From contig NZ_SLZN01000003.1 of assembly GCF_004346035.1 (NCBI RefSeq), positions 177,193-241,192 on the forward strand: a stretch of DNA of 64,000 bases, given 5' to 3'. Under the pieces are notes generated by a model. The model was not told the DNA's origin. It ran no database searches and saw only the letters and a program-made list of their open reading frames with translations. Within the stretch, counting starts at the first letter, position 1. The number at the start of each line of letters is the position of its first letter. Positions 26,242 to 36,910 of this stretch are shown here, piece after piece. The translations under genes and the position numbers were made by a program. The DNA comes from Acidomonas methanolica. Lineage in GTDB: Bacteria; Pseudomonadota; Alphaproteobacteria; Acetobacterales; Acetobacteraceae.

Positions 26242-28035
26242 ATGGACGCGTCGGGACAGCCGGGTGAAAACGGAACGATGGTGCTGAACGGCGCCGAGGT
26301 GCTCCTGCGCGTGCTCGTCGAACAGGGAGTCGAGGTCGTTTTCGGCTATCCGGGCGGCGCGGTGCTGCCCATTTACGACGCGCTCTTCAAGCAGAACGCG
26401 ATCCGCCACATTCTCGTGCGGCACGAGCAGGCGGCGGTCCATGCGGCGGAGGCCTATGCGCGCTCGACCGGCCGGCCCGGCGTGGTGCTGGTGACGAGCG
26501 GCCCCGGCGCGACCAACGCCGTGACCGGGCTGGTGGACGCGCTGATGGATTCGATTCCGGTCGTCTGCCTGTCGGGGCAGGTGCCGACGGCGCTGATCGG
26601 CAATGACGCCTTTCAGGAGGCCGACACGGTGGGCATCACCCGCCCGGCGACGAAGCATAACTACCTCGTCAAGAAACCCGAACATATTGCGCCGATCGTG
26701 CGCGAGGCGTTCGAGGTGGCGATGCGCGGACGGCCCGGCCCCGTGCTGATCGACCTGCCGAAGGACGTGGTCGTCAGCCCCGCGCCGCTTCCCGCGCCGG
26801 GCGAGGGGCGGCTGCATCGCGTCTACGCTCCGCGCGTCGACGCGGATGAGGAGGCGATCCGCCGGACGATCGCCGCGATGAAGCAGGCGAAGCGGCCGCT
26901 CTTCTATACGGGCGGCGGCGTCATCAATTCAGGGCCCGAGGCCTCCGAGGGGTTGCGGGAACTGGCGCGGCGCACCGGCTTCCCGGTGACGTCCACGCTG
27001 ATGGGACTGGGCGCTTTCCCGACCACGGACAGGCAGTTCCTCGGAATGCTGGGGATGCATGGCAGCTATGAGGCGAATCTGGCGACGCATGGCTGCGACC
27101 TGCTGATCGCGCTCGGCTCCCGCTTCGACGACCGCGTGACGGGGCGGGTCTCGGGTTTTTCGCCGCATTCCTTCAAGGTGCATGCGGATATCGACCCGTC
27201 CCAGATCAACAAGATCGTCCGCGTCGACGTGGCCCTGCAGGGGGATGTCGGCCGTACGATCGAGAGATTGCTCTCGGCCTGGGACGGCGAGGGGCAGGAT
27301 CTCACCCGGTGGTGGGCGCAGATCGATGCGTGGCGCGCGCTGGACAGCTTCGGCTTCGAGCAGGACATGGCGCCGGATGCGATCATCCGTCCGCAACATG
27401 CGATCCGCCGTCTGTACGAGGCGACGCAGGCGCTCGGGCGGGAGACGTATGTCTCGACCGAGGTCGGGCAGCATCAGATGTGGGCGGCCCAGCATTTCCA
27501 TTTCGACAAGCCCAATCGCTGGCTGACCTCGGGCGGGCTCGGCACGATGGGGTATGGGCTGCCGGCGGCCGTCGGCGCGCAGATCGCCCATCCGGACGCG
27601 CTGGTCATCGACGTCGCGGGCGAGGCCTCGACGCTGATGAACATCCAGGAACTGGGGACGATCGCGCAGTATCGCCTGCCGGTGAAGCTCTTCATCCTCA
27701 ATAACCGCTACATGGGCATGGTGCGCCAGTGGCAGGAATTGCTGCACGGTTCGCGCTATTCGCAATCCTACAGCGAGGCGCTGCCGGATTTCGTGCGTCT
27801 GGCGGAGGCGTTCCACGGGACGGGGATGCGCGCGACCCGCGTGGGCGAGCTTGACTCCGTCATCGAGCGGATGCTGGCCCATGACGGGCTGGTGGTGGCC
27901 GATATCTGCGTGGCGCAGGACGAAAACTGCTTCCCGATGATTCCGTCCGGCGCGCCGCATAACGAGATGCTGCTCGGCCCCGATGCGGAGGCCAATGCGG
28001 CGAAGGTGACGGCGGAAGGGATGGCGCTGGTCTGA
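26242..28035 (+). CDS. ilvB: Acetolactate synthase large subunit
   Basis: A 597-residue thiamine-diphosphate and FAD enzyme for the first common step of branched-chain amino acid synthesis. The TPP glutamate region (FGYPGGAVLPIYDAL, then HEQAAVHAAEAYAR), FAD region and C-terminal TPP/Mg motif (GEASTLMNIQELG ... FILNNRYMGM) are present. ATG 26242 is chosen because GAGGAAGG lies nine bases upstream; GTG 26236 is too close. It overlaps ilvN by one base and forms the ilvB-ilvN-ilvC operon. Confidence 0.96.
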   Translation: MDASGQPGENGTMVLNGAEVLLRVLVEQGVEVVFGYPGGAVLPIYDALFKQNAIRHILVRHEQAAVHAAEAYARSTGRPGVVLVTSGPGATNAVTGLVDALMDSIPVVCLSGQVPTALIGNDAFQEADTVGITRPATKHNYLVKKPEHIAPIVREAFEVAMRGRPGPVLIDLPKDVVVSPAPLPAPGEGRLHRVYAPRVDADEEAIRRTIAAMKQAKRPLFYTGGGVINSGPEASEGLRELARRTGFPVTSTLMGLGAFPTTDRQFLGMLGMHGSYEANLATHGCDLLIALGSRFDDRVTGRVSGFSPHSFKVHADIDPSQINKIVRVDVALQGDVGRTIERLLSAWDGEGQDLTRWWAQIDAWRALDSFGFEQDMAPDAIIRPQHAIRRLYEATQALGRETYVSTEVGQHQMWAAQHFHFDKPNRWLTSGGLGTMGYGLPAAVGAQIAHPDALVIDVAGEASTLMNIQELGTIAQYRLPVKLFILNNRYMGMVRQWQELLHGSRYSQSYSEALPDFVRLAEAFHGTGMRATRVGELDSVIERMLAHDGLVVADICVAQDENCFPMIPSGAPHNEMLLGPDAEANAAKVTAEGMALV

Positions 28036-28562
28036 TGTCGAACGAGATTCAAACGGCGGTCATCTCGGTCCTGATCGAGAACGAGGCGGGCGCGCTCGGC
28101 CGCGTGGTCGGACTGTTTTCCGCGCGCGGCTACAATGTCGAGAGCCTGACGGTGGCGGTGGTCGAGCGGGAGGACGGTCTGTCGCGCATCACGGTCGTCA
28201 CCTCCGGTACGCCCATGGTGATCGAGCAGATCAAGGCGCAGCTCGCGCGGCTGATCCCGGTTCACAGCGTGACGGATCTCACGGCCAGCGGCCCTTACGT
28301 CGCGCGGGAGATGGCGCTCATCAAGGTCGTGAGCACCGGCGACGCCCGCACCGAGGGGATGCGGATCGCCGAAGCGTTCCGCGCCCGGATCGTCGATACG
28401 ACGGCTGGTTCCTTTGTCTTCGAATTGACGGGCGCGCCGGAAAAGGTCGATGCTTTCGTCGATCTCATGCGCCCGCTCGGCCTTGCGGAAGTGTCGCGCA
28501 CAGGTGTCGCGGCGATCATGCGCGGGCCGCAAACCTTCAAATCCAAGCAGGAGTCTTACTGA
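28035..28562 (+). CDS. ilvN: Acetolactate synthase small (regulatory) subunit
   Basis: A 175-residue regulatory subunit with an N-terminal ACT domain (VISVLIENEAGALGRVVGLFSARGYNVESL) and the C-terminal domain seen in IlvN/IlvH. It activates the large subunit and gives valine feedback inhibition. Its ATG overlaps the ilvB stop in TGATG, which indicates translational coupling. The ilvC start follows its stop directly. Confidence 0.96.
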   Translation: MSNEIQTAVISVLIENEAGALGRVVGLFSARGYNVESLTVAVVEREDGLSRITVVTSGTPMVIEQIKAQLARLIPVHSVTDLTASGPYVAREMALIKVVSTGDARTEGMRIAEAFRARIVDTTAGSFVFELTGAPEKVDAFVDLMRPLGLAEVSRTGVAAIMRGPQTFKSKQESY

Positions 28563-29582
<1,020 letters not shown>

Positions 29583-29597
29583 AGGCGCATCCCGGCA

Positions 29598-29621
29598 GAG
29601 CCCGGAGTTCAGGCCGGGCTC
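29598..29621. terminator. Hairpin after the ilvBNC operon
   Basis: A perfect 8-bp stem (GAGCCCGG / CCGGGCTC) with an 8-base loop lies between the convergent ilvC and truncated-hemoglobin genes. It probably ends the ilv transcript; no U-tract is seen. Confidence 0.55.
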
Positions 29622-29628
29622 GGCCCCG

Positions 29629-30021
29629 TCAGGCGCGTTCCCCGGGCGCGCGGTTGATCATGTGATAGGCCAGCGCGCTGACGCGGGGGAAGACGATGGC
29701 GGCGATCTCCGGCCGGCCGATCGTCTCGCCCCAGGCGGTGCGGAAGCAGCGGAGCCAGCCCTCGGCCTCCTCCTCGCCGATGGGGGCGGGGAGATGGCGG
29801 GCGCGGAGCATCGGCGGGCCGTATTTGTCGGTGAAGAGGGGCGGACCGCCGAACCAGCCGGAGAGATATTCGAACAGCTTTTCCTCCGCCGGGCCGAGAT
29901 CGGCCGGGTGGATGGCGCGGCAGGCGCGGGCCTCCGGCAGGCTGTCCATCAACTCGTAGAAGCGGCGGGTGAAGCGCCGGAGTTTCTGTTCGCCGCCCAG
30001 GGCGTCATAGAGCATGGTCAT
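29629..30021 (-). CDS. Group II truncated hemoglobin
   Basis: A 2-over-2 globin of the trHbO class. The core MLYDALGGEQKLRRFTRRFYELMDS, FEYLSGWFGGPPLFTDKYGPPMLRARH (proximal histidine region) and WLRCFRTAWGE fit group II, which bind oxygen or NO and are linked to redox defence. I place the start at ATG 30021 (130 residues, the family length). The frame is open to ATG 30105, but that 28-codon extension contains TTA and many A/T-ending codons unlike the rest, and would overlap the divergent glgP start. Confidence 0.88.
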   Translation of the reverse strand: MTMLYDALGGEQKLRRFTRRFYELMDSLPEARACRAIHPADLGPAEEKLFEYLSGWFGGPPLFTDKYGPPMLRARHLPAPIGEEEAEGWLRCFRTAWGETIGRPEIAAIVFPRVSALAYHMINRAPGERA

Positions 30022-30094
30022 GGCGAATTCATTTTCCGCCGGATCGCCATTCTGCGCAATCTCCTGTAACGAAGGTTCGGAGAGGGCGGTGCGG

Positions 30095-32536
30095 ATGAGC
30101 GGCATGACACTTCAGACGGCGGAGCAGGCAGGCGAGGTGCTGACCGGGCTGGCGCTCGGTCTCGGCGCCACGGGCGAGGAAGACGCGCTATGGAACGCGA
30201 TCGATCCGGCGATCTGGGCGGAGACGCATAATCCATGGACCACGCTCGCGCGTGCGTCGCGCGTCCATGTGCGCGGGTTGCTGGCGGATGCGGCGTTCAG
30301 GGGAAAGATCGCCGAGATCGCCGCCGCCCGTGAGGCGGCGCGCCGTGCCCCCGGCTGGTTCGACGGTCTGCCCGAAGGCAAGCGCCCGGGCTGCATCGCC
30401 TATTTCAGCATGGAATACATGCTCAGCGAATCGCTGCCCATCTATTCCGGGGGTTTGGGGAATGTCGCGGGCGACCAGTTGAAGGCCGCCAGCGACCTCA
30501 ACGTGCCCGTCGTGGCGGTCGGGCTGCTTTTCGCGCAAGGGTATTTCCGTCAGGAATTCACGCCGGACGGGCAGCAGCGCGCGCTCTACCCGTTCAACGA
30601 TCCCTCCCAGCTTCCCGTGCGTCCGGTGCTGGACGAAAACGGCGACTGGCTGCGTCTGGCCCTCGACGTGCCCGCCGGCACGATCTGGATTCGCGCGTGG
30701 CAGGTGCAGGTGGGCCGGGCGACGCTCTATCTGCTCGACACCAACGACCCCGCCAATCCGTCCAGCGTGCGTTGCATCACGACCCAGCTTTACGGTGGGG
30801 ATGCGGGGTTGCGCCTGCGTCAGGAAATCGTGCTGGGCATCGCGGGGTGGCGGCTGCTGATGCGTCTCGGTTACCAGCCGGAGGTCTGCCATCTGAATGA
30901 GGGCCATGCGGCGCTGGCGGCGGTGGAGCGCGCGCGCGTCCTGAGGCTCGAACTCGGCGTTTCCTTCAGGGAGGCGTTGATGATCGCCCGGGCGGGGACG
31001 GTCTTCACCACCCATACCGCCGTCCCGGCCGGGTTCGATCGCTTTCCCCCCGGGCTCGTGGCCGGATATCTGGCGGAATATGTGATCGCCGGACTCGATA
31101 TGCCCGTCGAGGAGTTCATCGCGCTGGGCCGCGAGACGCCGGGAAACGAGGCCGAGCCGTTCAACATGGCGTGGCTGGCGATCCGTGTCAGCGGCGCGGT
31201 GAACGGCGTTTCCGCCCTTCATGGCGAGGTGAGCCGGGCCCTGTTCGCGCCGCTCTTTCCCCGCTGGCCTGAGGCCGAGGTGCCGGTCGGCCATGTGACG
31301 AACGGCGTCCATGTGGCGACATGGGCCGCGCCGGACCGCGGCAGGCCGGAGCAGGACGACGCGACGCTCTGGTCGCATCGCTGCGCCGCGCGGACGCGCT
31401 TCGTGCGGAAGATCGCCGACCAGCACGCGTCCCGTCAGTGCTTCATCGGCGAAGGGGGGCTGGAGTGTTTCCCCGTCCCGGCGCTGCGGCCCGACGTGCT
31501 GACGCTGGGTTTCGCGCGGCGCTTCGCCAGCTACAAGCGCCCCGATCTGCTACTGACCGATCCCGACCGTCTGGCGCGGCTGCTGGCCGATCCGACGCGT
31601 CCGATGCAGCTCGTTCTGGCAGGCAAGGCGCATCCGGCGGATGTGGTGGGCCAGGCGCTGATCACGCGCTGGATCGCCTTCTCGCGCCGGGAGGACGTGC
31701 TGGGGCGTGTTGTGTTCCTCGCGGATTACGACATGGAGCTGGCGCGGATTCTCGTGCGGGGCGTTGATCTCTGGATCAACACGCCGCGCCGTCCCTGGGA
31801 AGCCTGCGGCACCAGCGGTATGAAGGTTCTGGCCAATGGCGGCCTGAATTTTTCCGAGCTGGACGGCTGGTGGGCCGAGGCGTTCACGCCGGAGGTCGGC
31901 TGGGCGCTGGGCGACGGCAAGGAGCATGGCGAAGACCCGGCGACGGATGCGGCGGAGGCCGAGGCGCTGTATCATATGCTGGAGACGGAGATTGCCGGCG
32001 CCTTCTACGCGCGCGACACGGAGAATGTCCCGACGGCCTGGGTGAAGCGGATGCGGGCGAGCATGACGAGTCTGACGCCCGCCTTCTCGGCGGAACGCGC
32101 GGTGCAGGATTACACGACGCGCTACTATATTCCCGCCGCGGCGCGTTATCGCCGGCGGCTGGACGGCGGCGCGCAGGAGGCGCGCGATCTCGCCGCATGG
32201 CGCGACAGGCTGGCGGCGCAATGGGGGGATCTGCGCTTCGCCGCCGTCTCCCGGAATGACGCGGACGGGTTGCATCATGTGGCCGTGACGGTGGAGCTCG
32301 GACGTCTCGAAGCCGGAGATGTGCGGCTGGAGCTTTATGCCGATCCGCGTTCGGGCGCGGAGGCTGAAGTGATCGACGTGCCCGCCGTGTCGAAGACCGT
32401 CTCATCGGGCGCGTTGCGCTATGAACTGTCCGTGGCGCTGAAGCGCCCGGCTTCGGAATATACTGTGCGGGTCGTGCCCTTTCATTCGGAGGTCATGGTG
32501 CCGCTGGAGGCCAATTTCATTCTCTGGGAGCATTAG
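30095..32536 (+). CDS. glgP: Alpha-glucan phosphorylase (GT35)
   Basis: An 813-residue enzyme that releases glucose 1-phosphate from glycogen or maltodextrin. It belongs to the branch with an N-terminal DUF3417-like helical region (residues 30-120). Core blocks are [57 protein letters not shown], and the PLP-site block [28 protein letters not shown] 30095 has AGAGGG eight bases upstream; ATG 30104 is an alternative. It is divergent from the truncated hemoglobin. No other glycogen genes are near. Confidence 0.93.
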   Translation: MSGMTLQTAEQAGEVLTGLALGLGATGEEDALWNAIDPAIWAETHNPWTTLARASRVHVRGLLADAAFRGKIAEIAAAREAARRAPGWFDGLPEGKRPGCIAYFSMEYMLSESLPIYSGGLGNVAGDQLKAASDLNVPVVAVGLLFAQGYFRQEFTPDGQQRALYPFNDPSQLPVRPVLDENGDWLRLALDVPAGTIWIRAWQVQVGRATLYLLDTNDPANPSSVRCITTQLYGGDAGLRLRQEIVLGIAGWRLLMRLGYQPEVCHLNEGHAALAAVERARVLRLELGVSFREALMIARAGTVFTTHTAVPAGFDRFPPGLVAGYLAEYVIAGLDMPVEEFIALGRETPGNEAEPFNMAWLAIRVSGAVNGVSALHGEVSRALFAPLFPRWPEAEVPVGHVTNGVHVATWAAPDRGRPEQDDATLWSHRCAARTRFVRKIADQHASRQCFIGEGGLECFPVPALRPDVLTLGFARRFASYKRPDLLLTDPDRLARLLADPTRPMQLVLAGKAHPADVVGQALITRWIAFSRREDVLGRVVFLADYDMELARILVRGVDLWINTPRRPWEACGTSGMKVLANGGLNFSELDGWWAEAFTPEVGWALGDGKEHGEDPATDAAEAEALYHMLETEIAGAFYARDTENVPTAWVKRMRASMTSLTPAFSAERAVQDYTTRYYIPAAARYRRRLDGGAQEARDLAAWRDRLAAQWGDLRFAAVSRNDADGLHHVAVTVELGRLEAGDVRLELYADPRSGAEAEVIDVPAVSKTVSSGALRYELSVALKRPASEYTVRVVPFHSEVMVPLEANFILWEH

Positions 32537-32649
32537 ACTCCCCGGAAAGATGCTCCTGGTGCGTCACCGAGCGGCGGCTTTGCGTGAGCGAAACTGCCGC
32601 TACGCTGGCTCCATACCGGTTCTATTTCTCGATCAGGTCAAAGGCCGGT

Positions 32650-33084
32650 TCATGGGCTGCCGTCCAGCTTGAAGATATACCACCCTCCTCTGTGCGCGGG
32701 CTCGAAGTGATCGAGATGATAGTGGTGGATATGCGCCCAGAAGAAGAGGAGGGGTGTGGAGAAGAAGGCAAAAAATAAAAAAAAGAAAATGCCCATGAAG
32801 AATAGGATTGCCTCTAGGGGCTGATATTTTGTATTATTTCTAATGACTGTTACTGTCATAGAAAGAAAAGAAAAAATAAAAAACATATTGGCCAGAATTT
32901 TGAGTGAAAAATTGTCTATTCGCGTAAATTTATTGACTCCATTAAACGATTGCAGGTCGTTCAGCGTGAAATGATCAGCCCATAGGCACAAAAGTGCTAT
33001 AGATCCAAACATAAAAAGTCCAATAATTTGATGTTTTCTTGGTGTTCTATATAGAACGATGTTATTAAGAGAAAATTTCTTCAT
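32650..33084 (-). CDS. AT-rich small membrane protein, candidate immunity protein
   Basis: A 144-residue protein I cannot assign to a family. It has three strong hydrophobic segments (near residues 20-36, 65-82 and 92-115) and an aromatic/His-rich tail. Base composition is far more AT-rich than any core gene in the window, a sign of horizontal origin. Its ATG overlaps the stop of the upstream toxin-like gene as ATGA, so the two are translationally coupled. Small membrane proteins directly downstream of pore-forming toxins are usually immunity proteins; that role is inferred. The in-frame ATG at 33090 is an alternative start. Confidence 0.6.
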   Translation of the reverse strand: MKKFSLNNIVLYRTPRKHQIIGLFMFGSIALLCLWADHFTLNDLQSFNGVNKFTRIDNFSLKILANMFFIFSFLSMTVTVIRNNTKYQPLEAILFFMGIFFFLFFAFFSTPLLFFWAHIHHYHLDHFEPAHRGGWYIFKLDGSP

Positions 33085-33860
33085 GGGCATGAAATGCCAG
33101 CCAGAGGTCGCGAAAGCCTCTTCACATAAATCCCTCCTAATCTCTCTGAAAATTTGACAAATCCAGAAATTGCATCGGAATTTTCTATGGATTTGGCTTT
33201 CTCAACCGCTATTTGGGTTAATTTAAGGTTGTTATCTAGGTAAGAAAGAAGCCATCCCGATGCAAATGTTGCAGTGGCCACGTAAGCAAACGTCATCACG
33301 ATGCCACCGCTAAACACCATGGCAAACCCCGTTCCCACAGCCCATCCGATATAGGTCGCTGCCACGGCCTGAAAGATATCGCTGACGATCGAGACGCCCA
33401 GGCGGGTCATGCTGGGCTTGTCCTGAAGCAGTTCATGGGCGATGTCCCAGGCGACGAAGCAGGTGGCCGCGATCCTCACCGCCCGCCCGGCCTCCTCCAG
33501 CGCCTCCTTGCGGCCAATGACGAACCCCGCCTCCTTCACGATCGGGTGCTCCCTCAGATAGCGCGTGCCGGGCAGCCGCGCCCGCAGGCCAGGGCGGCCT
33601 CTGAAGATCACGGTTTCCTTCCCCGCTCGCGTGCGGGCCAGATAGGCGTCCCCCATGATGCCGAGCAGCATCACCTGCTTGACGGCCGAGCGCCCGTCCG
33701 AGACCACGTCCTTCCACCCGAACATGTCGACATAGGTGTTGTCCTTCAGCCATTCGTTGGTCCGGTCGATCGGCTTCAGCGGATTGACTTCGGTGATCGG
33801 ATCGGGCCGGGGGCGCGGAGAGGCCGTGCCGCGGTTCCAGGGCAGCGACGTGCTGAGCAT
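33081..33860 (-). CDS. Candidate membrane-acting toxin (colicin-like/T6SS-type effector)
   Basis: The main open frame encodes at least 259 residues. A soluble N-terminal part (NTYVDMFGWKDVVSDGRSAVKQ, residues 41-62) leads to a charged middle and then a long hydrophobic hairpin at about residues 163-205, followed by LDNNLKLTQ. The order 'LG-S-SDI, hydrophobic pair, LD, LT' reminds me of C-terminal domains of inner-membrane channel-type toxins secreted by type VI systems. This is a resemblance from memory, not a database match. GC falls towards the 3' end. ATG 33860 has no ribosome binding site; translation probably begins at 33984 in another frame (see next entry). Confidence 0.55.
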   Translation of the reverse strand: MLSTSLPWNRGTASPRPRPDPITEVNPLKPIDRTNEWLKDNTYVDMFGWKDVVSDGRSAVKQVMLLGIMGDAYLARTRAGKETVIFRGRPGLRARLPGTRYLREHPIVKEAGFVIGRKEALEEAGRAVRIAATCFVAWDIAHELLQDKPSMTRLGVSIVSDIFQAVAATYIGWAVGTGFAMVFSGGIVMTFAYVATATFASGWLLSYLDNNLKLTQIAVEKAKSIENSDAISGFVKFSERLGGIYVKRLSRPLAGISCP

Positions 33861-33984
33861 GGAGGGCGCGGAGCAGGGGCCGGCCCGCCGGGCGGAAGGC
33901 TTTGCGGTCCTCGTTCATCAGCGCGCCGAATTGCTCGGGCGACAGGACGATGATTTCACAATCCCCGACCGGCACGATGCTCAT
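33861..33984 (-). other. Probable true 5' end of the toxin-like gene, out of frame with the main part
   Basis: ATG 33984 has an excellent ribosome binding site (AAGGGAGG, five bases upstream) and encodes MSIVPVGDCEIIVLSPEQF and about 20 further plausible residues. That frame continues to 33433 but soon reads as antisense-like Arg/His-rich sequence. The main toxin-like frame is offset by one base and lacks its own ribosome binding site. Either one base was gained or lost near 33865-33890 (mutation or sequencing error), or the ribosome shifts frame. A separate short upstream peptide is also possible. Confidence 0.5.
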
Positions 33985-34068
33985 CGCATCCTCCCTTATG
34001 GCGGTCTTCCATTGAGCAGCGGGAGTATGAACATACCAGACAGGAGCGCGAAGGGAAGCGTCAGGTGG

Positions 34069-34311
34069 TCAGGCTTGCGGGGCAAGATTTCCTTGCCGGT
34101 CGCGATCGTGCTTCACGAACTGGAGCGCCGCCACACGCAGGGCCGAGGCCAGGGGGCGGTTGGCGGGGCGGCTGGCGTCGAGACGGGCGACGAGGGAAGC
34201 GAGCGGGACGTCGGCGGCCATGCGCTCCAGCACGGTCCAGAATTCCGGTTCCAGCGCGACGCTGGTGCGATGCCCGGAGAGGGTGAAGGAGCGCTTGACA
34301 AGGTCGCTCAC
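34069..34311 (-). CDS. Ribbon-helix-helix domain protein
   Basis: An 80-residue protein of the RHH_4 type ([28 protein letters not shown], then [11 protein letters not shown]). The pattern with an SVALEPEFW core is common in alphaproteobacteria, but targets are not established. It starts with GTG, which overlaps the tgt stop as GTGA, so it is the last gene of the queA-tgt unit. It may bind DNA as a dimer. Confidence 0.85.
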   Translation of the reverse strand: MSDLVKRSFTLSGHRTSVALEPEFWTVLERMAADVPLASLVARLDASRPANRPLASALRVAALQFVKHDRDRQGNLAPQA

Positions 34312-35468
34312 GGCACGGGCGGCGGGATCGGTTGCGGAAATTCGTCCTCCGTCCAGTCACCTGCCGCCCAGTGCGCGCGCAGGCGCGGGGCGAGGTCGGG
34401 CAATGTGCCATCGAGGATGGCGGCGCGGATCGTGCGCATCAGCCGCTGGTAATAGGCGAGGTTGTGCCAGGTCAGCAGGGTCGGCCCCAGCATCTCCTCG
34501 GCGCGGAACAGGTGATGGAGATAGGCGCGGCTGTGGCGCGTGCAGGCGAGGCAGTCGCAATGGGGGCTGAGCGGGCGCAGATCGTCGGCGTGGCGCGCAT
34601 TGCGGAGGTTCAGCGTCCCGCGCTCCGTATAGGCGCGGGCGGTGCGTCCGGCGCGGGTCGGCATCACGCAATCGAACATGTCCACGCCGCGTTCCACGCC
34701 GCCGAGCAGATCGTCCGGCGTGCCGACGCCCATGAGATAGCGGGCCTGACGTTCGGGCAGGAGCGGCGTGGTGAAATCGAGGGTGGCGAACATCAGCTCC
34801 TGCCCCTCGCCGACGGCGAGGCCGCCGATCGCATAGCCCTCGAAGCCGATCTCCGTCAGCGCCCTGACGGAGCGGGCGCGCAGATCGCGCTCCGTGCCGC
34901 CCTGCACGATGCCGAACTGGCCGTATCCCTCGCGCGGGACGAACGCCTCGCGCGAGCGGGCGGCCCAGCGCATGGAGAGTTCCATGGATTCCGCCAGCCG
35001 CTCAGGCGTCGCGGGGAGTGCGGGGCATTCGTCGAAACACATGGTGATCGTCGCATTCAGCGCATGCTGGATCCGCGTGCTGCTTTCGGGCGTGAGCCGG
35101 TGCGTGCTGCCGTCAATATGGGAGTTGAACGTCACCCCGTCGGCGTCGAGCTTGCGGAGCGCGCCGAGCGACATCACCTGGAACCCGCCGGAATCGGTGA
35201 GGATCGGGCCGGGCCAGTCCATCATCCGGTGGAGCCCGCCCATCTTCCGCACCCGTTCCGCGCCGGGGCGGAGCATGAGGTGATAGGTGTTGCCCAGCAC
35301 GATCCCCGCGCCGGTGGAGCGCACAGCGTCCATCGTCATGCCCTTGACCGTGCCGACAGTGCCGACCGGCATGAAGGTCGGGGTGGGGACGACGCCATGG
35401 GCGGTGTGCAGATGCCCGGCCCGGGCGCGGCCGCAGCTTGCCTCGGCGATCCAGCGCAGGCCGCTCAT
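34308..35468 (-). CDS. tgt: tRNA-guanine transglycosylase (queuine insertion)
   Basis: A 386-residue enzyme that swaps G34 for the queuosine precursor in GUN-anticodon tRNAs. Active-site blocks are [12 protein letters not shown] and the nucleophile region [17 protein letters not shown], with the C-terminal zinc ligands in [19 protein letters not shown] 35468 overlaps the queA stop as ATGA. The open frame continues upstream inside queA, but only this start fits family length. A small C-terminal proline-rich tail is present. Confidence 0.95.
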   Translation of the reverse strand: MSGLRWIAEASCGRARAGHLHTAHGVVPTPTFMPVGTVGTVKGMTMDAVRSTGAGIVLGNTYHLMLRPGAERVRKMGGLHRMMDWPGPILTDSGGFQVMSLGALRKLDADGVTFNSHIDGSTHRLTPESSTRIQHALNATITMCFDECPALPATPERLAESMELSMRWAARSREAFVPREGYGQFGIVQGGTERDLRARSVRALTEIGFEGYAIGGLAVGEGQELMFATLDFTTPLLPERQARYLMGVGTPDDLLGGVERGVDMFDCVMPTRAGRTARAYTERGTLNLRNARHADDLRPLSPHCDCLACTRHSRAYLHHLFRAEEMLGPTLLTWHNLAYYQRLMRTIRAAILDGTLPDLAPRLRAHWAAGDWTEDEFPQPIPPPVP

Positions 35469-36535
35469 GGCGCGCGCTCCAGAAGGCAGGCATCGCCGTA
35501 GGAGTAGAAGCGGAAGCCCGCCGCGACGGCATGGGCATAGGCGGCGCGCATGGTCTCCACGCCGCTGAAGGCGCTGACGAGCATGAAGAGCGTCGATTTC
35601 GGCAGGTGGAAATTGGTCATCAGCAGGTCCACGGCGCGGAACTGATAGCCGGGCCGGATGAAGATCGAGGTTTCGCCCTGCCACGGGCGGATGACGCCGC
35701 GCTCGTCGGCGGCGCTTTCCAGAAGGCGCAGCGAGGTGGTGCCGACGGCGACGACGCGGCCGCCGCGTGCGCGCGTCGCGTTGATTGTGTCCGCCGTTTC
35801 CGCGTCGATCCGGCCCCATTCGGCATGCATCCTGTGCGTGGCGATACTGTCGCGCACGGGCAGGAAAGTGCCTGCGCCGACATGCAGCGTCAGGGTGCGG
35901 CGGGCGATTCCGGCGGAATCGAGGGCGGCCAGCAGGTCCGGCGTGAAATGAAGCCCAGCGGTCGGGGCCGCGACCGCGCCGCGATGGCGCGAGAAAATGG
36001 TGCGATAATCCTCCGCGTCCTGTTCGGTCGGGCCGTCGGGGCGCTCGATATAGGGCGGCAGGGCCAGGGCGGCGGCGCGCTGGAGGAAGGCGTCGAAAGC
36101 CGCGCCTTCGGCGGAGAAGCGCAGGCGGATCGCGCCGTCGCCCTCATTCTCAGTGACGATCGCCGTGACGGGATCGTCGCCGAACCGCAGCGTGTCGCCC
36201 TTGTGCAGCTTGCGGGCGTTGCGGGCCAGGGCGTGCCAGTCGCCGTCGGGCAGGAGGCGGTCCAGCGTGACGCCGATCGCCGCCTCGCCGCGTTGCGCCG
36301 CGAGTTGGGCCGGGATCACGGCGGTGTCGTTGACGATCAGCAGGTCGCCCGCGCGCAGGAGCGAGGGGAGTGCGCGGACCGTGGTCTCGGACGGCGGCGC
36401 GCCGGGCGTGACGCGGAGCAGGCGCGCGCTGTCGCGCGGTCGGGCGGGCTCGCGTGCGATGCGGTCGGGCGGCAGGTCGAAATCGAAGGCCGCGAGGGGA
36501 AGGTCGGGGAGGTCGGTCATCGGAGGGCCGGACAT
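35465..36535 (-). CDS. queA: S-adenosylmethionine:tRNA ribosyltransferase-isomerase
   Basis: A 356-residue enzyme that transfers the ribosyl moiety of SAM to preQ1 in tRNA, making epoxyqueuosine. The blocks [19 protein letters not shown]-like [18 protein letters not shown]-like [24 protein letters not shown] and [20 protein letters not shown] are characteristic. ATG 36520 (MTDLPDLPL) is a likely alternative start; neither has a strong ribosome binding site. It is first in the queA-tgt-RHH operon with 4-nt overlaps. Confidence 0.95.
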   Translation of the reverse strand: MSGPPMTDLPDLPLAAFDFDLPPDRIAREPARPRDSARLLRVTPGAPPSETTVRALPSLLRAGDLLIVNDTAVIPAQLAAQRGEAAIGVTLDRLLPDGDWHALARNARKLHKGDTLRFGDDPVTAIVTENEGDGAIRLRFSAEGAAFDAFLQRAAALALPPYIERPDGPTEQDAEDYRTIFSRHRGAVAAPTAGLHFTPDLLAALDSAGIARRTLTLHVGAGTFLPVRDSIATHRMHAEWGRIDAETADTINATRARGGRVVAVGTTSLRLLESAADERGVIRPWQGETSIFIRPGYQFRAVDLLMTNFHLPKSTLFMLVSAFSGVETMRAAYAHAVAAGFRFYSYGDACLLERAP

Positions 36536-36642
36536 TAGGCCAGAACCGTGGCGTATGGCCAGCGTGCCGGGGGGAGGGCTCGCAAATTCGCCTGTCGCCG
36601 GCCATATTGAAACGGACTTGATGGATCGAAAGGAAAGTCGAA

Positions 36643-36867
36643 ATGTCTTACGCCGCCCTTGACGCCGCCCGCGTGGCGCGCGCCTCCCAGTCCGCCTTGA
36701 GGGCGCTGGAGCAGGTGGAGGAAAAGAACGAGGCGCATATGCGCAAGGTCATCATGGTCGAGCGCATTCAGGCGCTCGCCGCCGCGGCGGCGGAAACGGC
36801 CCTGCCCGGAGGCGGGCTCGTGACCCTGACCTCCGAGGAGTTCTGGCTGATCAGCCGGAATTGGTAG
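36643..36867 (+). CDS. Small hypothetical protein
   Basis: A 74-residue reading frame with a good ribosome binding site (AAAGGAAAG, five bases before ATG 36643). It is followed immediately by a strong hairpin, as expected for a real short transcription unit. Residues 5-50 are Ala/Glu-rich and may form a helix or coiled coil; the end is more hydrophobic (GGGLVTLTSEEFWLISRNW). I recognise no family. Confidence 0.6.
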   Translation: MSYAALDAARVARASQSALRALEQVEEKNEAHMRKVIMVERIQALAAAAAETALPGGGLVTLTSEEFWLISRNW

Positions 36868-36874
36868 TCGATTC

Positions 36875-36901
36875 GCTGCCGGGGGAACGTCCCCCGGCAG
36901 C
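36875..36901. terminator. Strong hairpin between convergent genes
   Basis: A perfect 11-bp stem (GCTGCCGGGGG / CCCCCGGCAGC) with a 5-base loop lies between the small ORF and the end of the porin gene. There is no U-tract, but the stem is the strongest in this part of the window. Confidence 0.7.
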
Positions 36902-36910
36902 GGGCGGCCC

